Positions 19,636-27,750 of a DNA stretch of 64,000 bases are shown here, piece by piece. The DNA is taken from contig CP154795.1 in assembly GCA_039565995.1 (NCBI GenBank), positions 3,038,001 to 3,102,000 of the forward strand, written 5' to 3'. This DNA is from Propionibacteriaceae bacterium ZF39. Lineage in GTDB: Bacteria; Actinomycetota; Actinomycetes; Propionibacteriales; Propionibacteriaceae. The stretch's first letter is position 1; the number at the start of each line of letters is the position of its first letter. A program made the position numbers and the translations under genes. Below the pieces are notes generated by a model that saw nothing but the letters and a program-made list of their open reading frames with translations, did no database searches and was not told the DNA's origin.

Positions 19636-20919
19636 GTGACGGCTGATCGCCAGGCAGTGACCCAGGTGCTTTCGGGGCTGGCCGAGATCCGGCCCTGGTA
19701 TCAGGACCTCTATCGCCACCTCCACGCCAACCCGGAGTTGTCGATGGCGGAGTACGCCACTGCCGAGCGAATCGCCACCGAGCTCCGCAACACCCCGGGC
19801 GCGGACGACGCCGAGATCACGACCGGCATCGGCAACACCGGCGTGACCGCAGTGCTGCGCAACGGCGACGAGCCCTGCGTACTGATTCGTGCCGACATGG
19901 ACGCGCTGCCCGTGCGGGAAGCGACCGGGCTCGGGTACGCCAGCACCGCGACCGGCACGTCCCCCGATGGCAGCAGCGTTCCCGTGATGCACGCCTGTGG
20001 CCATGACTCTCACGTCACGTGCCAGCTGGCGGCGTACCGGCTCCTGGCCGCGCACCGCGACACCTGGTCGGGCACGCTCATCGCCCTCTTCCAGCCCGCC
20101 GAAGAGGCGTTCGACGGCGCGCAGACGATGGCCGACGACAACCTGGCCGACCGGATTCCAAAGCCCGATGTGGCGCTCGCCCAGCATGTCCTTCCGGGCG
20201 CGGCCGGCACCGTGATGATCAGCCCCGGCCCGATCATGGCCGCCTGCGACGACATGTTCATCACCGTGCACGGGAAGGGTGGCCACGGTTCGGCACCGCA
20301 CGAGACCGTCGATCCTGTCGTGCTCACGGCGGCAATCGTGATGCGCCTGCAGACCATCGTGTCCCGTGAGGTCGACCCGAACGACGTGGCCGTCATCACC
20401 GTGGGCCGCATGGAAGCGGGCACCAAGAACAACATCATTCCCGACACCGCCGAGATCGAACTGACGGTGCGGACCTATGACGAGCGCGTCCGCACCCGCA
20501 CCCTCGACGCGATCCACCGCGTGGTCAGGGCCGAGGCACTCGCCTCCGGCGCCCCCGAACCCGAGATCCGCTTCCTCAGCCGGCTCCCCCTCACCACCAA
20601 CGATCCGGCCGTGACCGAACAGGTCCGCCAGGCCTTCACGGCCCACTTCGGCGAGGACAGAACCCGGCCCAAGGAGCGGGAGGCCGGCAGCGAGGACTTC
20701 GGAATCATCCCCGACCTGTTCGGGACGCCCTATTGCTATTGGTGTTTCGGCGCGCACGACCCAGCAGGCTGGTACGCCGCAGAGGCCGCGGGCACGGCAG
20801 GATCGGATTTCCCCGACTGCCACTCCCCCTATTTCGCGCCGCTGCTCGATGCCCTGGACACCGGCGTGGAGGCGATGGTCGTGGCCGCGCTCGCGTGGCT
20901 CGGCACTGACCGGGCCTGA
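19636..20919 (+). CDS. M20 family amidohydrolase (N-acyl-amino-acid hydrolase type)
   Basis: Metal-dependent amidohydrolase of 427 residues. M20D landmarks are YRHLHANPELSMAEYATA, IRADMDALPVREATG, MHACGHDSHVTC, FQPAEEAFDGA, and HGKGGHGSAPH in the dimerisation domain. The metal ligands are the His/Asp residues of these motifs and a late His. It would remove an acyl group from N-acyl amino acids or related amides in the cytosol. The GTG at 19636 has AAAGGA about 6 nt upstream. Its stop is one base from the convergent nagB stop. Confidence 0.9.
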   Translation: MTADRQAVTQVLSGLAEIRPWYQDLYRHLHANPELSMAEYATAERIATELRNTPGADDAEITTGIGNTGVTAVLRNGDEPCVLIRADMDALPVREATGLGYASTATGTSPDGSSVPVMHACGHDSHVTCQLAAYRLLAAHRDTWSGTLIALFQPAEEAFDGAQTMADDNLADRIPKPDVALAQHVLPGAAGTVMISPGPIMAACDDMFITVHGKGGHGSAPHETVDPVVLTAAIVMRLQTIVSREVDPNDVAVITVGRMEAGTKNNIIPDTAEIELTVRTYDERVRTRTLDAIHRVVRAEALASGAPEPEIRFLSRLPLTTNDPAVTEQVRQAFTAHFGEDRTRPKEREAGSEDFGIIPDLFGTPYCYWCFGAHDPAGWYAAEAAGTAGSDFPDCHSPYFAPLLDALDTGVEAMVVAALAWLGTDRA

Positions 20920-20920
20920 G

Positions 20921-21718
20921 TCAGCGGCGGCGCGGCGTCGTCCGGCCGTAGCGCGGGATCAGCTGACGCTCTCGGCGATAGAAGTCGGCGCGGGCCAGCA
21001 TCGAGCCTGCGGGTGCGTCCACCAGGAACGTCGTCTGCCGATGCAGCTGCAGCGCCGAGGCAGGCACGCTGGACGTGAGCTCACCCTCGATCGCGGAGTG
21101 GATGGCGGGGGCCTTGCCGCCACCGGTGGCGATAAGAATGAGCGCGCCGGCCTCCAGGATCGTCCCGATGCCCTGGCTCAGCGCGAGCAGCGGCACGTCT
21201 TCGGGATCATCGTCGAAGAAGCGGGCATTGGCGTCGACGGTCTGCGGGGTCAGTGCGACGACTCGCGTACGCGACCCGAACGACGAGGTCGGCTCGTTGA
21301 AGGCGAGGTGGCCGTTGTGCCCGATGCCCAGGATCTGCAGATCGATGCCGCCCGCCTCCGCGATCGCGTCCTCATAGTCGCGGCACTCCTGGGCGAGGTC
21401 CTCGGCGCGCCCATTGAGGGTCCGCAGCTGAGCCGGATCCAGGCCACACGGCCCGACCACGTGTTCGTCCAGGAAGAAGCGATAGGACATCGGATGGTCC
21501 CCGCCCAGGCCGGCGTACTCATCGAGCGCGAAGAACTGGACCTGAGACAGGTCCAGCTCGCCGCGCGCCACCCTGGCGGCCAACTCGTGATAGATCGGCA
21601 GCGGTGACGATCCCGTGGCCAGGCCGATCGTGCAATCGGGTCGATAGCTGATCTGCTCGGCGATCAGGTCGACCGCGAATCGGCCAAGCTCGGGGATGTC
21701 ATCGATGATGATCCGCAC
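20921..21718 (-). CDS. nagB: Glucosamine-6-phosphate deaminase
   Basis: Converts glucosamine-6-phosphate to fructose-6-phosphate and ammonia, the last step of amino-sugar breakdown. It has 265 residues, near the normal length. Family motifs are GLATGSSPLPIYHELA at the phosphate site, FFALDEYAGLGGDHPMSYRFF with the catalytic Asp, and LGIGHNGHLAFNEP. The GTG start at 21718 follows AGGAGG at good spacing. No nagA or GlcNAc transport gene is adjacent in the window. Confidence 0.95.
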   Translation of the reverse strand: MRIIIDDIPELGRFAVDLIAEQISYRPDCTIGLATGSSPLPIYHELAARVARGELDLSQVQFFALDEYAGLGGDHPMSYRFFLDEHVVGPCGLDPAQLRTLNGRAEDLAQECRDYEDAIAEAGGIDLQILGIGHNGHLAFNEPTSSFGSRTRVVALTPQTVDANARFFDDDPEDVPLLALSQGIGTILEAGALILIATGGGKAPAIHSAIEGELTSSVPASALQLHRQTTFLVDAPAGSMLARADFYRRERQLIPRYGRTTPRRR

Positions 21719-21786
21719 GCGTCCTCCTGGTTGATGAAAGTGCGATGCAGCCTAGCGACCGAGGAGGTGATGCCGCAGCGGACGAC

Positions 21787-22587
21787 TCACGCGACGATCT
21801 GGAACGACCCGCCCAAGGAATCGGCCACCGTCGCGACCCGGCCGAACGGCGTGTCGATCGGGCCGTCGAGGAGGGCACCACCCAGATCCTTGATCTTCGC
21901 GACCGTGGCGTCGGCGTCCTCGACCCGGAAATAGACGCGCCAGTAGGACGGCATCTCCTCCGGCAACCAGGCATTCGCCTCGCACAGGCCGGCGGTCGCC
22001 GCCTCACCCGCGAAGTTGGTCACATAGCGGCCCATGTTGTCGGGCGTCTCGTCGGTTTCGACGGCGTCGCCCTCATCGGAGCCCATGGGAGCGTTCTCCC
22101 AGCCGAGCGCGGCCGCATAGAAGGCGGAGTCGGCGTCGAAGTCCTTCGTCAGGGTCTCGAACCAGGTCGACGTGCCCGGGTTGCCCTGGGTATCGAAACC
22201 GTCGAACGTCCCGCTCTCCCACAGCCCGAAGGCGGCACCCGACGGGGCCGCCACGATCGCCATTCTCCCCATGTCGCCGATCGCCATCGGCGGCACGAAA
22301 ACGGTTCCGCCATGGGTCGTGACGGCCTCAAGCGTGGCGTCGATGTCGGCCACCTTGAGATAGATCGTCCACCACACCGGGAGGCTCTCGTCGAGGTTGC
22401 CCTCCATGTCCACGTTGAGGCCGAGACCGCCGACGGGTACGCCTGCGTCGATCATCTGGTAGTTGCCGAACTCCGGCCCGGTGCTCGTGAAGTTCCAGCC
22501 GAAGAGTTCGCGATAGAAGTCGATCGACTTCTCCAGGTCAGTGGTGCCGAGGTCGAGCCACGTGGGGGATCCAGCGCTGATGGTCAT
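21787..22587 (-). CDS. VOC family protein with two glyoxalase-like domains
   Basis: A 266-residue protein with tandem vicinal-oxygen-chelate units. The first begins PTWLDLGTTDLEKSIDFYRELFGW and the second STWFETLTKDFDADSAFYAAALGW; each ends in an expected acidic or aromatic strand. This resembles actinobacterial proteins annotated as hydroxylases or bleomycin-resistance-like. The metal and substrate are unknown. The ATG at 22587 has AAGGAGA upstream. Confidence 0.88.
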   Translation of the reverse strand: MTISAGSPTWLDLGTTDLEKSIDFYRELFGWNFTSTGPEFGNYQMIDAGVPVGGLGLNVDMEGNLDESLPVWWTIYLKVADIDATLEAVTTHGGTVFVPPMAIGDMGRMAIVAAPSGAAFGLWESGTFDGFDTQGNPGTSTWFETLTKDFDADSAFYAAALGWENAPMGSDEGDAVETDETPDNMGRYVTNFAGEAATAGLCEANAWLPEEMPSYWRVYFRVEDADATVAKIKDLGGALLDGPIDTPFGRVATVADSLGGSFQIVA

Positions 22588-22749
22588 CGTTCTCCTTGGG
22601 GAGCCGAGCAGGTGGGCACGATGATACGGTCCGGCTATGACACGGTCGGCGCGCACTCTCCCCCTCTATGGGGATGACTGCAGCCGTCGCGACTTCAGGT
22701 GAATTGCGGGCTCTTCCCGCCCCATTTCTTTCCCCCTGGAGTCAAACCC

Positions 22750-23046
22750 ATGCTCGAACTGCTGCCCGTTGTCACGACCATCTGGGGCCTTGTCATGGCC
22801 CTCGCGCCGATTCTTCAGATCCGGCTGATCGCCCGTGAGAAAGATGCGAGCGGGATCTCCGTCATCTGGATCTGCATCCTGATCGTCGGATTCCTGTTGT
22901 GGCTCGCCTATGGCCTTGCGCTGAAGGCTGCGCCGCTGATCATCACCAATACCGTCTCTGCGGTCGTCGCGCTCGCATTGCTGACGACCGTCCTCGTGTT
23001 TCGGCGGCGGGCGTCACAGGGGGTTGGGCGACGTTCCGGCCTGTAG
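22750..23046 (+). CDS. SemiSWEET-type sugar transporter (PQ-loop/MtN3 family)
   Basis: A 98-residue protein with three hydrophobic helices: TTIWGLVMALAPILQI, VIWICILIVGFLLWLAYGLAL, and a third around TNTVSAVVALALLTTVLVF. The Pro in ALAPILQI and the Asn-rich start of helix 3 fit the SemiSWEET triple-helix bundle, which works as a dimer to move sugars down their gradient. ATG 22750 is chosen because the helix begins soon after; a GTG at 22699 would add a Pro/Phe-rich leader. Confidence 0.8.
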   Translation: MLELLPVVTTIWGLVMALAPILQIRLIAREKDASGISVIWICILIVGFLLWLAYGLALKAAPLIITNTVSAVVALALLTTVLVFRRRASQGVGRRSGL

Positions 23047-23060
23047 GGCTCTCAGCCCTC

Positions 23061-23106
23061 ATTGGGTCTGGAATTTGTACCTATAGGTGCATTTTCCGGA
23101 CCCAAT
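23061..23106. terminator. 46-bp near-perfect palindrome, probable bidirectional terminator
   Basis: The outer arms ATTGGGTCTGG and CCGGACCCAAT pair over 11 bp with one G:T. The inner sequence is built around CCTATAGG and is also nearly symmetrical. It sits between two converging genes (SemiSWEET and the LysR-effector protein), which suits a terminator acting in both directions. It is unusually AT-rich for this genome. Confidence 0.6.
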
Positions 23107-23162
23107 AACGGCAGGACGCAGGGCCGATGTCAGCGGAACCCCCTCCACAACGATCTCGGCCC

Positions 23163-23837
23163 TCAGCGCGTACGCCGGGACCGCGCGCGGCCGCGTCCGG
23201 CCTGCGGCTTGCGCTTCTGCTGTTGCTGGGCCTGACCTTTGGGGGCCGGCGGCTTGCGCCCACGGGGCTTGTCGTCACGCGCCTCGCGCTCGCGGTTCGT
23301 GCGAGAACTGTTGGCGGTCCGGCCCCGGACGATGCCGATGAACTCCTCGATGAGCGGATCTTCGCGGTCCTTCGGCCAGGCCAGGACCATCTGTGCGGGC
23401 GGCTCGTCGGTGACGGGCCGATGCCTCAGGTCGCGTCGACTCGCCGAGCGGGCCACCGAGAGCGGAACCAGGAGCACAGCCCCCGCATTCACCCGGTCGA
23501 TCGCCACCAGGTCGACCTCACGCAGCACGGTCTCATCGACCAGATCCGCCTGCGTGATCTCGTCGAACGCCGCGATCGGATGGTCCTTGTTGACCCAGGC
23601 GACCATGACCTCTTCATAGAGCGGGATCGCGTGCAGCCCGTCGCGCTCCAACGGCAGCCGGGCGAAACACAGGTCCACCTCACCGGCATCCAGCACCCGT
23701 CGCGGGTCGCCCTCCGCGACCTCGATGATCTCGAGCCGCGCCGTAATCCGCTCCTCCCAGCGCGTACGCCACTTCGTCAGCGTCACACCCGGGACATGCC
23801 CCACGCGCAGGACCTCGAGGGCCGGAGAGTCGTTCAC
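23163..23837 (-). CDS. LysR-type substrate-binding domain protein without a DNA-binding domain
   Basis: A 224-residue protein that begins directly in a LysR effector domain: LEVLRVGHVPGVTLTKW, EVDLCFARLPLERDG, and YEEVMVAWVNKDHPIA. There is no N-terminal winged helix. The last about 50 residues are very basic and Gln/Pro-rich (RGRKPPAPKGQAQQQQKRKP), which might bind nucleic acid or be a flexible tail. The GTG at 23837 is supported by TACCGT on the minus strand 6 nt upstream. It is divergent from a DUF5997 gene, a pairing I recall from other actinobacteria. Its role is not established. Confidence 0.8.
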   Translation of the reverse strand: MNDSPALEVLRVGHVPGVTLTKWRTRWEERITARLEIIEVAEGDPRRVLDAGEVDLCFARLPLERDGLHAIPLYEEVMVAWVNKDHPIAAFDEITQADLVDETVLREVDLVAIDRVNAGAVLLVPLSVARSASRRDLRHRPVTDEPPAQMVLAWPKDREDPLIEEFIGIVRGRTANSSRTNREREARDDKPRGRKPPAPKGQAQQQQKRKPQAGRGRARSRRTR

Positions 23838-23898
23838 CCCGAAACGGTATCGCGATCTGGACTCTGCACCCCCAGCCCGCTGGGCGTACGCTGCGCCT

Positions 23899-24255
23899 GT
23901 GAGCCAAACGATGAAGCCCGCAACCGCGGCGAGCAAACTGGGCATCCTGCTGACGGCGGCGCCCGAGGAGTTCCAGTCGACGCCGATCAGCCGCGCCGAT
24001 CTGGATGCGCTGCGCGCGGACCCGCCGGAGTGGCTGGTCGAGCTGCGGCGCAACGGGCCCTTCCCGCGGGACGTCGTGGCTGCCAAGCTCGGGGTGTCGA
24101 AGTCGGGCCTCGCCCGGGGCGGTCTGATCGATCCCCTCGATGCCGACCAGATCGGCGTACTCCTCGCTGACCCGCCCGAATGGCTCATCCGCGAACGCGA
24201 AACCCAGCGCAACACCATCGCCGAGAACGAGCGGCTCCGCACCCGGAACGATTAG
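23899..24255 (+). CDS. DUF5997 family protein
   Basis: A 118-residue protein with MKPATAASKLGILLTAAPEEF and two similar segments, each with DPPEWL (ALRADPPEWLVELRRNGPFP and LLADPPEWLIRERE). No enzyme motif is visible; KLGVSKSGLARGG resembles a helix-turn-helix, so DNA binding is possible. The GTG at 23899 is favoured by TACGCT 6 nt upstream; an in-frame ATG follows at 23911. It is divergently transcribed from the LysR-effector protein with 61 nt between the starts. Confidence 0.8.
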   Translation: MSQTMKPATAASKLGILLTAAPEEFQSTPISRADLDALRADPPEWLVELRRNGPFPRDVVAAKLGVSKSGLARGGLIDPLDADQIGVLLADPPEWLIRERETQRNTIAENERLRTRND

Positions 24256-24281
24256 ACCATCGCTCCCCATGCCAGTGCGCG

Positions 24282-24287
24282 TAGGCT
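24282..24287 (+). promoter_or_regulatory. Leaderless -10 box (TAGGCT) of the sigma-RsbT operon
   Basis: TAGGCT lies 6 nt before the GTG at 24294, and there is no Shine-Dalgarno. It is the likely single promoter for the four overlapping genes that follow. I could not identify a clear -35 element. Confidence 0.5.
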
Positions 24288-24293
24288 GCCTTC

Positions 24294-25373
24294 GTGACGT
24301 TTCCGGAGCCCACCGATGGTGGCGACGCTCTGAGCAGGCCGGATCTGGAGTCCCTGATCCCGATCCTGCGGCGGGTCGTGGGCGCGCGCGTCTCCAACTC
24401 CGCCGACGCCGAGGACATCGTCCAGGAGACGCTTTCCCGAGTGCTTGGGGCAGTGCATCGCATCGATCCCGAGCTGCTCGCACCGTACGCGATCAGGACC
24501 GCCCGCAACCTGGTCACGAACTCGTGGCGCGGAGGCCAACGCCTCCGCCGCATCGAGCATTTGCTGGTGGACACCGACAGTCGCCCCGACCTTGACGACC
24601 ACCTCCTGGTGGCCGCCGAGTCGGCGACTCTCAGTGCCGGGCTGGCTGAGTTGTCCGCCGAGGATCGAGGCATCCTCCTCGCCCACTACTCCCTGGGCGA
24701 GCCGCTTACCGCGCTCGCCGAGCGTACCGGTCGGACCCCCGGGGCGATGGGAGCCCGTCTCCACCGCATCCGCGCGAAGATGCGAGTGCACTATTGGCTG
24801 GCACAGGAGTTGGAGGACCCGCCGACCGACAGGTGCTTCGCCGTTCTCCTCTCTATTTCGGCGCGGGATGCGCGACGTCAGCGAGAGGCGGACGCCGAAG
24901 GCCACCTGCTCGAATGCGATTTCTGCGCCCGAGTCGTCGGTCCCAATCTGGAACATTCCGACGAGGACACCGTCGTCGTCAACGTGATGTCCGATCCGGA
25001 CATCGTCGAGGCGCGCCAGGCGGTCCGACAGATGGCTGCCCAGTTGGGCTTCGGGCCGACCGACCAGACCCTGATCTCGACGGCCGTCTCCGAGGTTGCC
25101 CGCAACATCGTCCGGTTCGCCGACCGGGGGCGCATCACCGTGGAGGCGCGCCGAGAACAGTGCCTGGGTCTCCGCGTCATCGCGCGTGACGCGGGGCCGG
25201 GCATTCAGGACCTGGACGCGGCCATGAAGGACGGCTTCAGCACATACGCGGGCCTTGGCCTCGGCCTACCGGGGGCGCGGCGGCTGATGGACGAATTCGA
25301 GGTCCGGACCGTTGCTGGCCGTGGCACGACCATCACCATGACCAAGTGGTTACCAGGAGGATTGACCCCGTGA
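24294..25373 (+). CDS. ECF sigma factor - zinc anti-sigma motif - RsbT-type kinase fusion
   Basis: A 359-residue fusion. Residues about 15-95 form a sigma-70 region 2 (SNSADAEDIVQETLSRVLG, then PYAIRTARNLV). Residues about 120-170 form region 4 (LAELSAEDRGILLAHYSLGE, then TPGAMGARLHRIRAKM). A zinc anti-sigma signature follows, H204-x3-C208-x2-C211. The C-terminal about 130 residues are an RsbT/RsbW-type GHKL kinase with N271 in VARNI, D299 in DAGPG, and GLGLGLPGARRLMDEFE, ending in TKW as RsbT does. It heads an operon with RsbR- and RsbS-like genes; the next gene starts in its stop codon (GTGA). This would let a stressosome capture or release a sigma factor directly. Domain calls are firm; the mechanism is inference. 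Confidence 0.85.
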   Translation: MTFPEPTDGGDALSRPDLESLIPILRRVVGARVSNSADAEDIVQETLSRVLGAVHRIDPELLAPYAIRTARNLVTNSWRGGQRLRRIEHLLVDTDSRPDLDDHLLVAAESATLSAGLAELSAEDRGILLAHYSLGEPLTALAERTGRTPGAMGARLHRIRAKMRVHYWLAQELEDPPTDRCFAVLLSISARDARRQREADAEGHLLECDFCARVVGPNLEHSDEDTVVVNVMSDPDIVEARQAVRQMAAQLGFGPTDQTLISTAVSEVARNIVRFADRGRITVEARREQCLGLRVIARDAGPGIQDLDAAMKDGFSTYAGLGLGLPGARRLMDEFEVRTVAGRGTTITMTKWLPGGLTP

Positions 25374-26266
25374 CCGAACGCCACCTCGCGAAACAGGCCG
25401 GCGACGAACCGCGCATACCAGGAAGCGAACGGCTGCTCTCCGAGCTCGTCTCCCACCTGCGCGACAACCGCGCCAAGCTCCACGCTCAATGGGTCGATCG
25501 GATCGGTCAGACCCGACTCCTTGAGGCGATGACCCTCGAGGAGATGTCCGACGAAACCGGCGCGGTGTACGACAACTACGTTGAGGTCCTTGAGACGGGC
25601 AGCGTGGAGGCGTTGCAGCGCTATGCCCGCGATCTGTCCGAACGGATCATCCCTCGAGGAGTCGAGACTGACGAGGTCGTCGGTATCGTGCTGCTTCTGC
25701 GAGATGTGCTGGCCCGGTCCCTGTTCGAGAAGTACCAGGGTGACTTCGCCGTGCTGAATCGCGTTCTCGATGCCTATGAGCCAGCGGCGAACAGGATTGC
25801 CAACACCGTGGCCGTCAGCTTCGTCGAGGAGCGGGAACGCGTGATCCGCAAGCAGGCGGATGCTCTCCGGGAACTTTCCACTCCTGTGCTGCCGGTTCGC
25901 GAGCGACTCCTGATCCTTCCGATCATCGGCATTCTCGACAGCGAGCGGGCACGCCAGCTGACGGAACAGTTGCTGCGAGGCATCCGGATGCACCGGGCGA
26001 AGGTGGTGGTGATCGATGTCACCGGAGCACCGGAGGTGGATGCGAACGTGGCAAACCACCTCGTTCAGACCGTTGATGCGTCACGACTCATGGGCGCGAG
26101 CGTCATCATTACAGGGCTGTCCCCGACTATCGCCCAAACGTTGGTCACCCTGGGCGTCGACCTGAGCAAGATGAACACGATCGGCGACCTGCAAGGCGGC
26201 CTCGAAGAGGCCGAGCGACTGCTCGGCTACACCGTCTCCCGCACGGAGGGTCACAACGGGCGATGA
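25370..26266 (+). CDS. RsbR-like stressosome protein (sensor domain + STAS)
   Basis: A 298-residue RsbR paralogue. Residues about 20-160 form a helical sensor domain of the RsbRD type (LLSELVSHLRDNRAKLHAQW). Residues about 175-290 form a STAS domain (LPIIGILDSERARQLTEQLL, DVTGAPEVDANVANHLVQT, IAQTLVTLGVDLSKM). In Bacillus RsbRA, RsbT phosphorylates Thr171 (VDT) and Thr205 (IAQT). Here the first site is Ala225 (VDANV), while the second is kept as Thr257. The GTG start overlaps the previous stop, and AGGAGG lies 6 nt before it. It should assemble with RsbS into a stressosome shell. Confidence 0.88.
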   Translation: MTERHLAKQAGDEPRIPGSERLLSELVSHLRDNRAKLHAQWVDRIGQTRLLEAMTLEEMSDETGAVYDNYVEVLETGSVEALQRYARDLSERIIPRGVETDEVVGIVLLLRDVLARSLFEKYQGDFAVLNRVLDAYEPAANRIANTVAVSFVEERERVIRKQADALRELSTPVLPVRERLLILPIIGILDSERARQLTEQLLRGIRMHRAKVVVIDVTGAPEVDANVANHLVQTVDASRLMGASVIITGLSPTIAQTLVTLGVDLSKMNTIGDLQGGLEEAERLLGYTVSRTEGHNGR

Positions 26267-26637
26267 CATCAGGCGCGCCGGCAGTCTCGATCCTGCGACA
26301 AGGTTCCTACCTCGTCGCATCGATCCACAACGCCCTCGATGACGCGCAGATGATCTCATTCGCCGACGATCTGATCAGCCAGATCGGCGACTATCGCGCA
26401 CGGGGGGTCATCATCGACGTGGCCGCCTTGGACGTGATCGACTCATTCGGTGCCAACACGCTGTCCCGAATCGCCGAGATGGCCCGCCTCCGAGGAGCTG
26501 CCACGGTCATTGTCGGGATCCAGCCCGCCATCGCTTTGGCCATGGTGACCTTGGGCATGCAGTTGGAATCGCTTACCTGCGCTTTGGATCTGGAAGAGGG
26601 AGTCGAACACCTCAACCGCCTGACGAGCACCCGATGA
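26263..26637 (+). CDS. RsbS-like stressosome STAS protein
   Basis: A 124-residue single STAS domain. It starts PAVSILRQGSYLVASIHNAL and contains VIIDVAALDVIDSFGANTLSRIAEM, where Ser61 in IDSF matches the Ser59 that RsbT phosphorylates in Bacillus RsbS. VGIQPAIALAMVTLGM is also typical. The ATG overlaps the RsbR stop by 4 nt (ATGA). It would form the stressosome core with RsbR and hold the RsbT-type kinase until phosphorylated. Confidence 0.9.
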   Translation: MTSGAPAVSILRQGSYLVASIHNALDDAQMISFADDLISQIGDYRARGVIIDVAALDVIDSFGANTLSRIAEMARLRGAATVIVGIQPAIALAMVTLGMQLESLTCALDLEEGVEHLNRLTSTR

Positions 26638-26963
26638 CTGAGCCACTGGATCGTCTCCACCGCAACTATCGCGTGGCGTTTCTACGGTTCCTGCCCGGGC
26701 GATCAGAAGATGCCCTGAATGCGGGCTACGGCCTTGGGCGCGAAGCACTGACGGCGGGGATCGGCGCGATCGACATCGTCAGGATTCATCACAGCGTCCT
26801 CGGCGAGATCCTGGCCGCAGAGCTACGCGACTCGGCCGGGCGGGACAAGTCACAGGCAGTCCTCCACCTGATGGAAAGGTCGGCGGACTTCCTGTCCGAA
26901 GTGCTGGCAGCGGCCGACATGGCCCAGCGGGCCGTTCTGAATGGAAACCGCGAAGACCATTGA
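26634..26963 (+). CDS. RsbU N-terminal-domain-only protein
   Basis: A 109-residue helical protein resembling the N-terminal domain of RsbU phosphatases, the part that binds RsbT: LHRNYRVAFLRFLPGRSED, then AGYGLGREALTAGIGAIDIV and RIHHSVLGEIL. Normally a PP2C phosphatase domain follows; here the protein simply stops. The ATG overlaps the RsbS stop (ATGA), so the four genes are translationally coupled. It may be an alternative docking partner or antagonist for the RsbT-like part of the sigma fusion (inference). Confidence 0.75.
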   Translation: MTEPLDRLHRNYRVAFLRFLPGRSEDALNAGYGLGREALTAGIGAIDIVRIHHSVLGEILAAELRDSAGRDKSQAVLHLMERSADFLSEVLAAADMAQRAVLNGNREDH

Positions 26964-27149
26964 TCCGCCCTCACTCCGTGGTTACGCGCGCGGACCGACC
27001 GGGGCGGCCGCCATTACGCGGGCTCTGAAGACTTTTTTGACAGGCTCCAACTGCTCTGTACGCGTCATGGGCGCACCCGAGGGGCGTCTTCTTCTGAGTC
27101 TGCCCGGAATCGACCGCCGCAGTCCCAAGAATGGAAGAGGAGCACGACC

Positions 27150-27704
27150 ATGAACGTACGCACCAAAATCGGTAGCGTCTGCGCTGCTGCCGCCCTTGTC
27201 ACCTGCTTGGGAGCCCTCCCGGCTGCCACCGCTTTCGCTGCACCACGCGCCCCCGGGTCTCCGAGTGCCCAGGGCCCGAACCGGCCCGCCCCGACCTCGA
27301 CCCCTGTTACTGGCACTTTCGCGGACGGGACTTCCTTCGCCGGTGAGCTGAGCCAGCTCCAGGTAGTCCGGAGCGGGGATGCCCTCCAGCTTCTCGGCAC
27401 CATCACGGGAACCGGACTGCCCGTCGACGGCACCAGCTTCGCCACTCCGATCACGGGCATGGCGGTCAATGACGGCTGCACCGTCCTCGATCTCGATCTC
27501 GGGCCGCTTCACCTTGACCTGCTTGGGCTCGTGATTGATCTCAACCAGATCAACCTTGATATCACTGCGGTTCCTGGTGCCGGCAACCTGCTGGGCAATC
27601 TGCTGTGTTCGATCGCCGGCCTGCTGGACAACGCCGGTGGCCCGCTCGGTGGACTCACCGCCCTGCTCAACCGGCTGCTGAGCGGACTCGGTCTCGGTTT
27701 GTGA
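27150..27704 (+). CDS. Secreted protein of unknown function
   Basis: A 184-residue protein with a clear Sec signal peptide (KIGSVCAAAALVTCLGALPA), probably cleaved near AFA-AP. The mature part has a Pro-rich linker, a beta-like region (GTFADGTSFAGELSQLQVV), and a Leu-rich end with GPLHLDLLGLVIDLNQINL and PGAGNLLGNLLCSIAGLLDN. Similar secreted Leu/Gly-rich proteins occur in other actinobacteria, but I know of no function. GGAAGAGGA lies upstream of the ATG, and a strong terminator follows directly. Confidence 0.8.
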   Translation: MNVRTKIGSVCAAAALVTCLGALPAATAFAAPRAPGSPSAQGPNRPAPTSTPVTGTFADGTSFAGELSQLQVVRSGDALQLLGTITGTGLPVDGTSFATPITGMAVNDGCTVLDLDLGPLHLDLLGLVIDLNQINLDITAVPGAGNLLGNLLCSIAGLLDNAGGPLGGLTALLNRLLSGLGLGL

Positions 27705-27710
27705 TCCCCG

Positions 27711-27750
27711 GCCCACGGCTCAGGGACAGCGTCGTCCCTGAGCCGTGGGC
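27711..27750 (+). terminator. Terminator of the secreted-protein gene
   Basis: A perfect 17-bp stem (GCCCACGGCTCAGGGAC with its complement) and an AGCGTC loop begin 6 nt after the stop. The U-run is weak, as is usual in high-GC actinobacteria. Confidence 0.8.

Noticed and set aside
26941-27153. Small plus-strand frame after the stressosome operon
   Set aside because: Overlaps the end of the RsbU-N gene and the start of the secreted-protein gene, has no start signal and no recognisable sequence.
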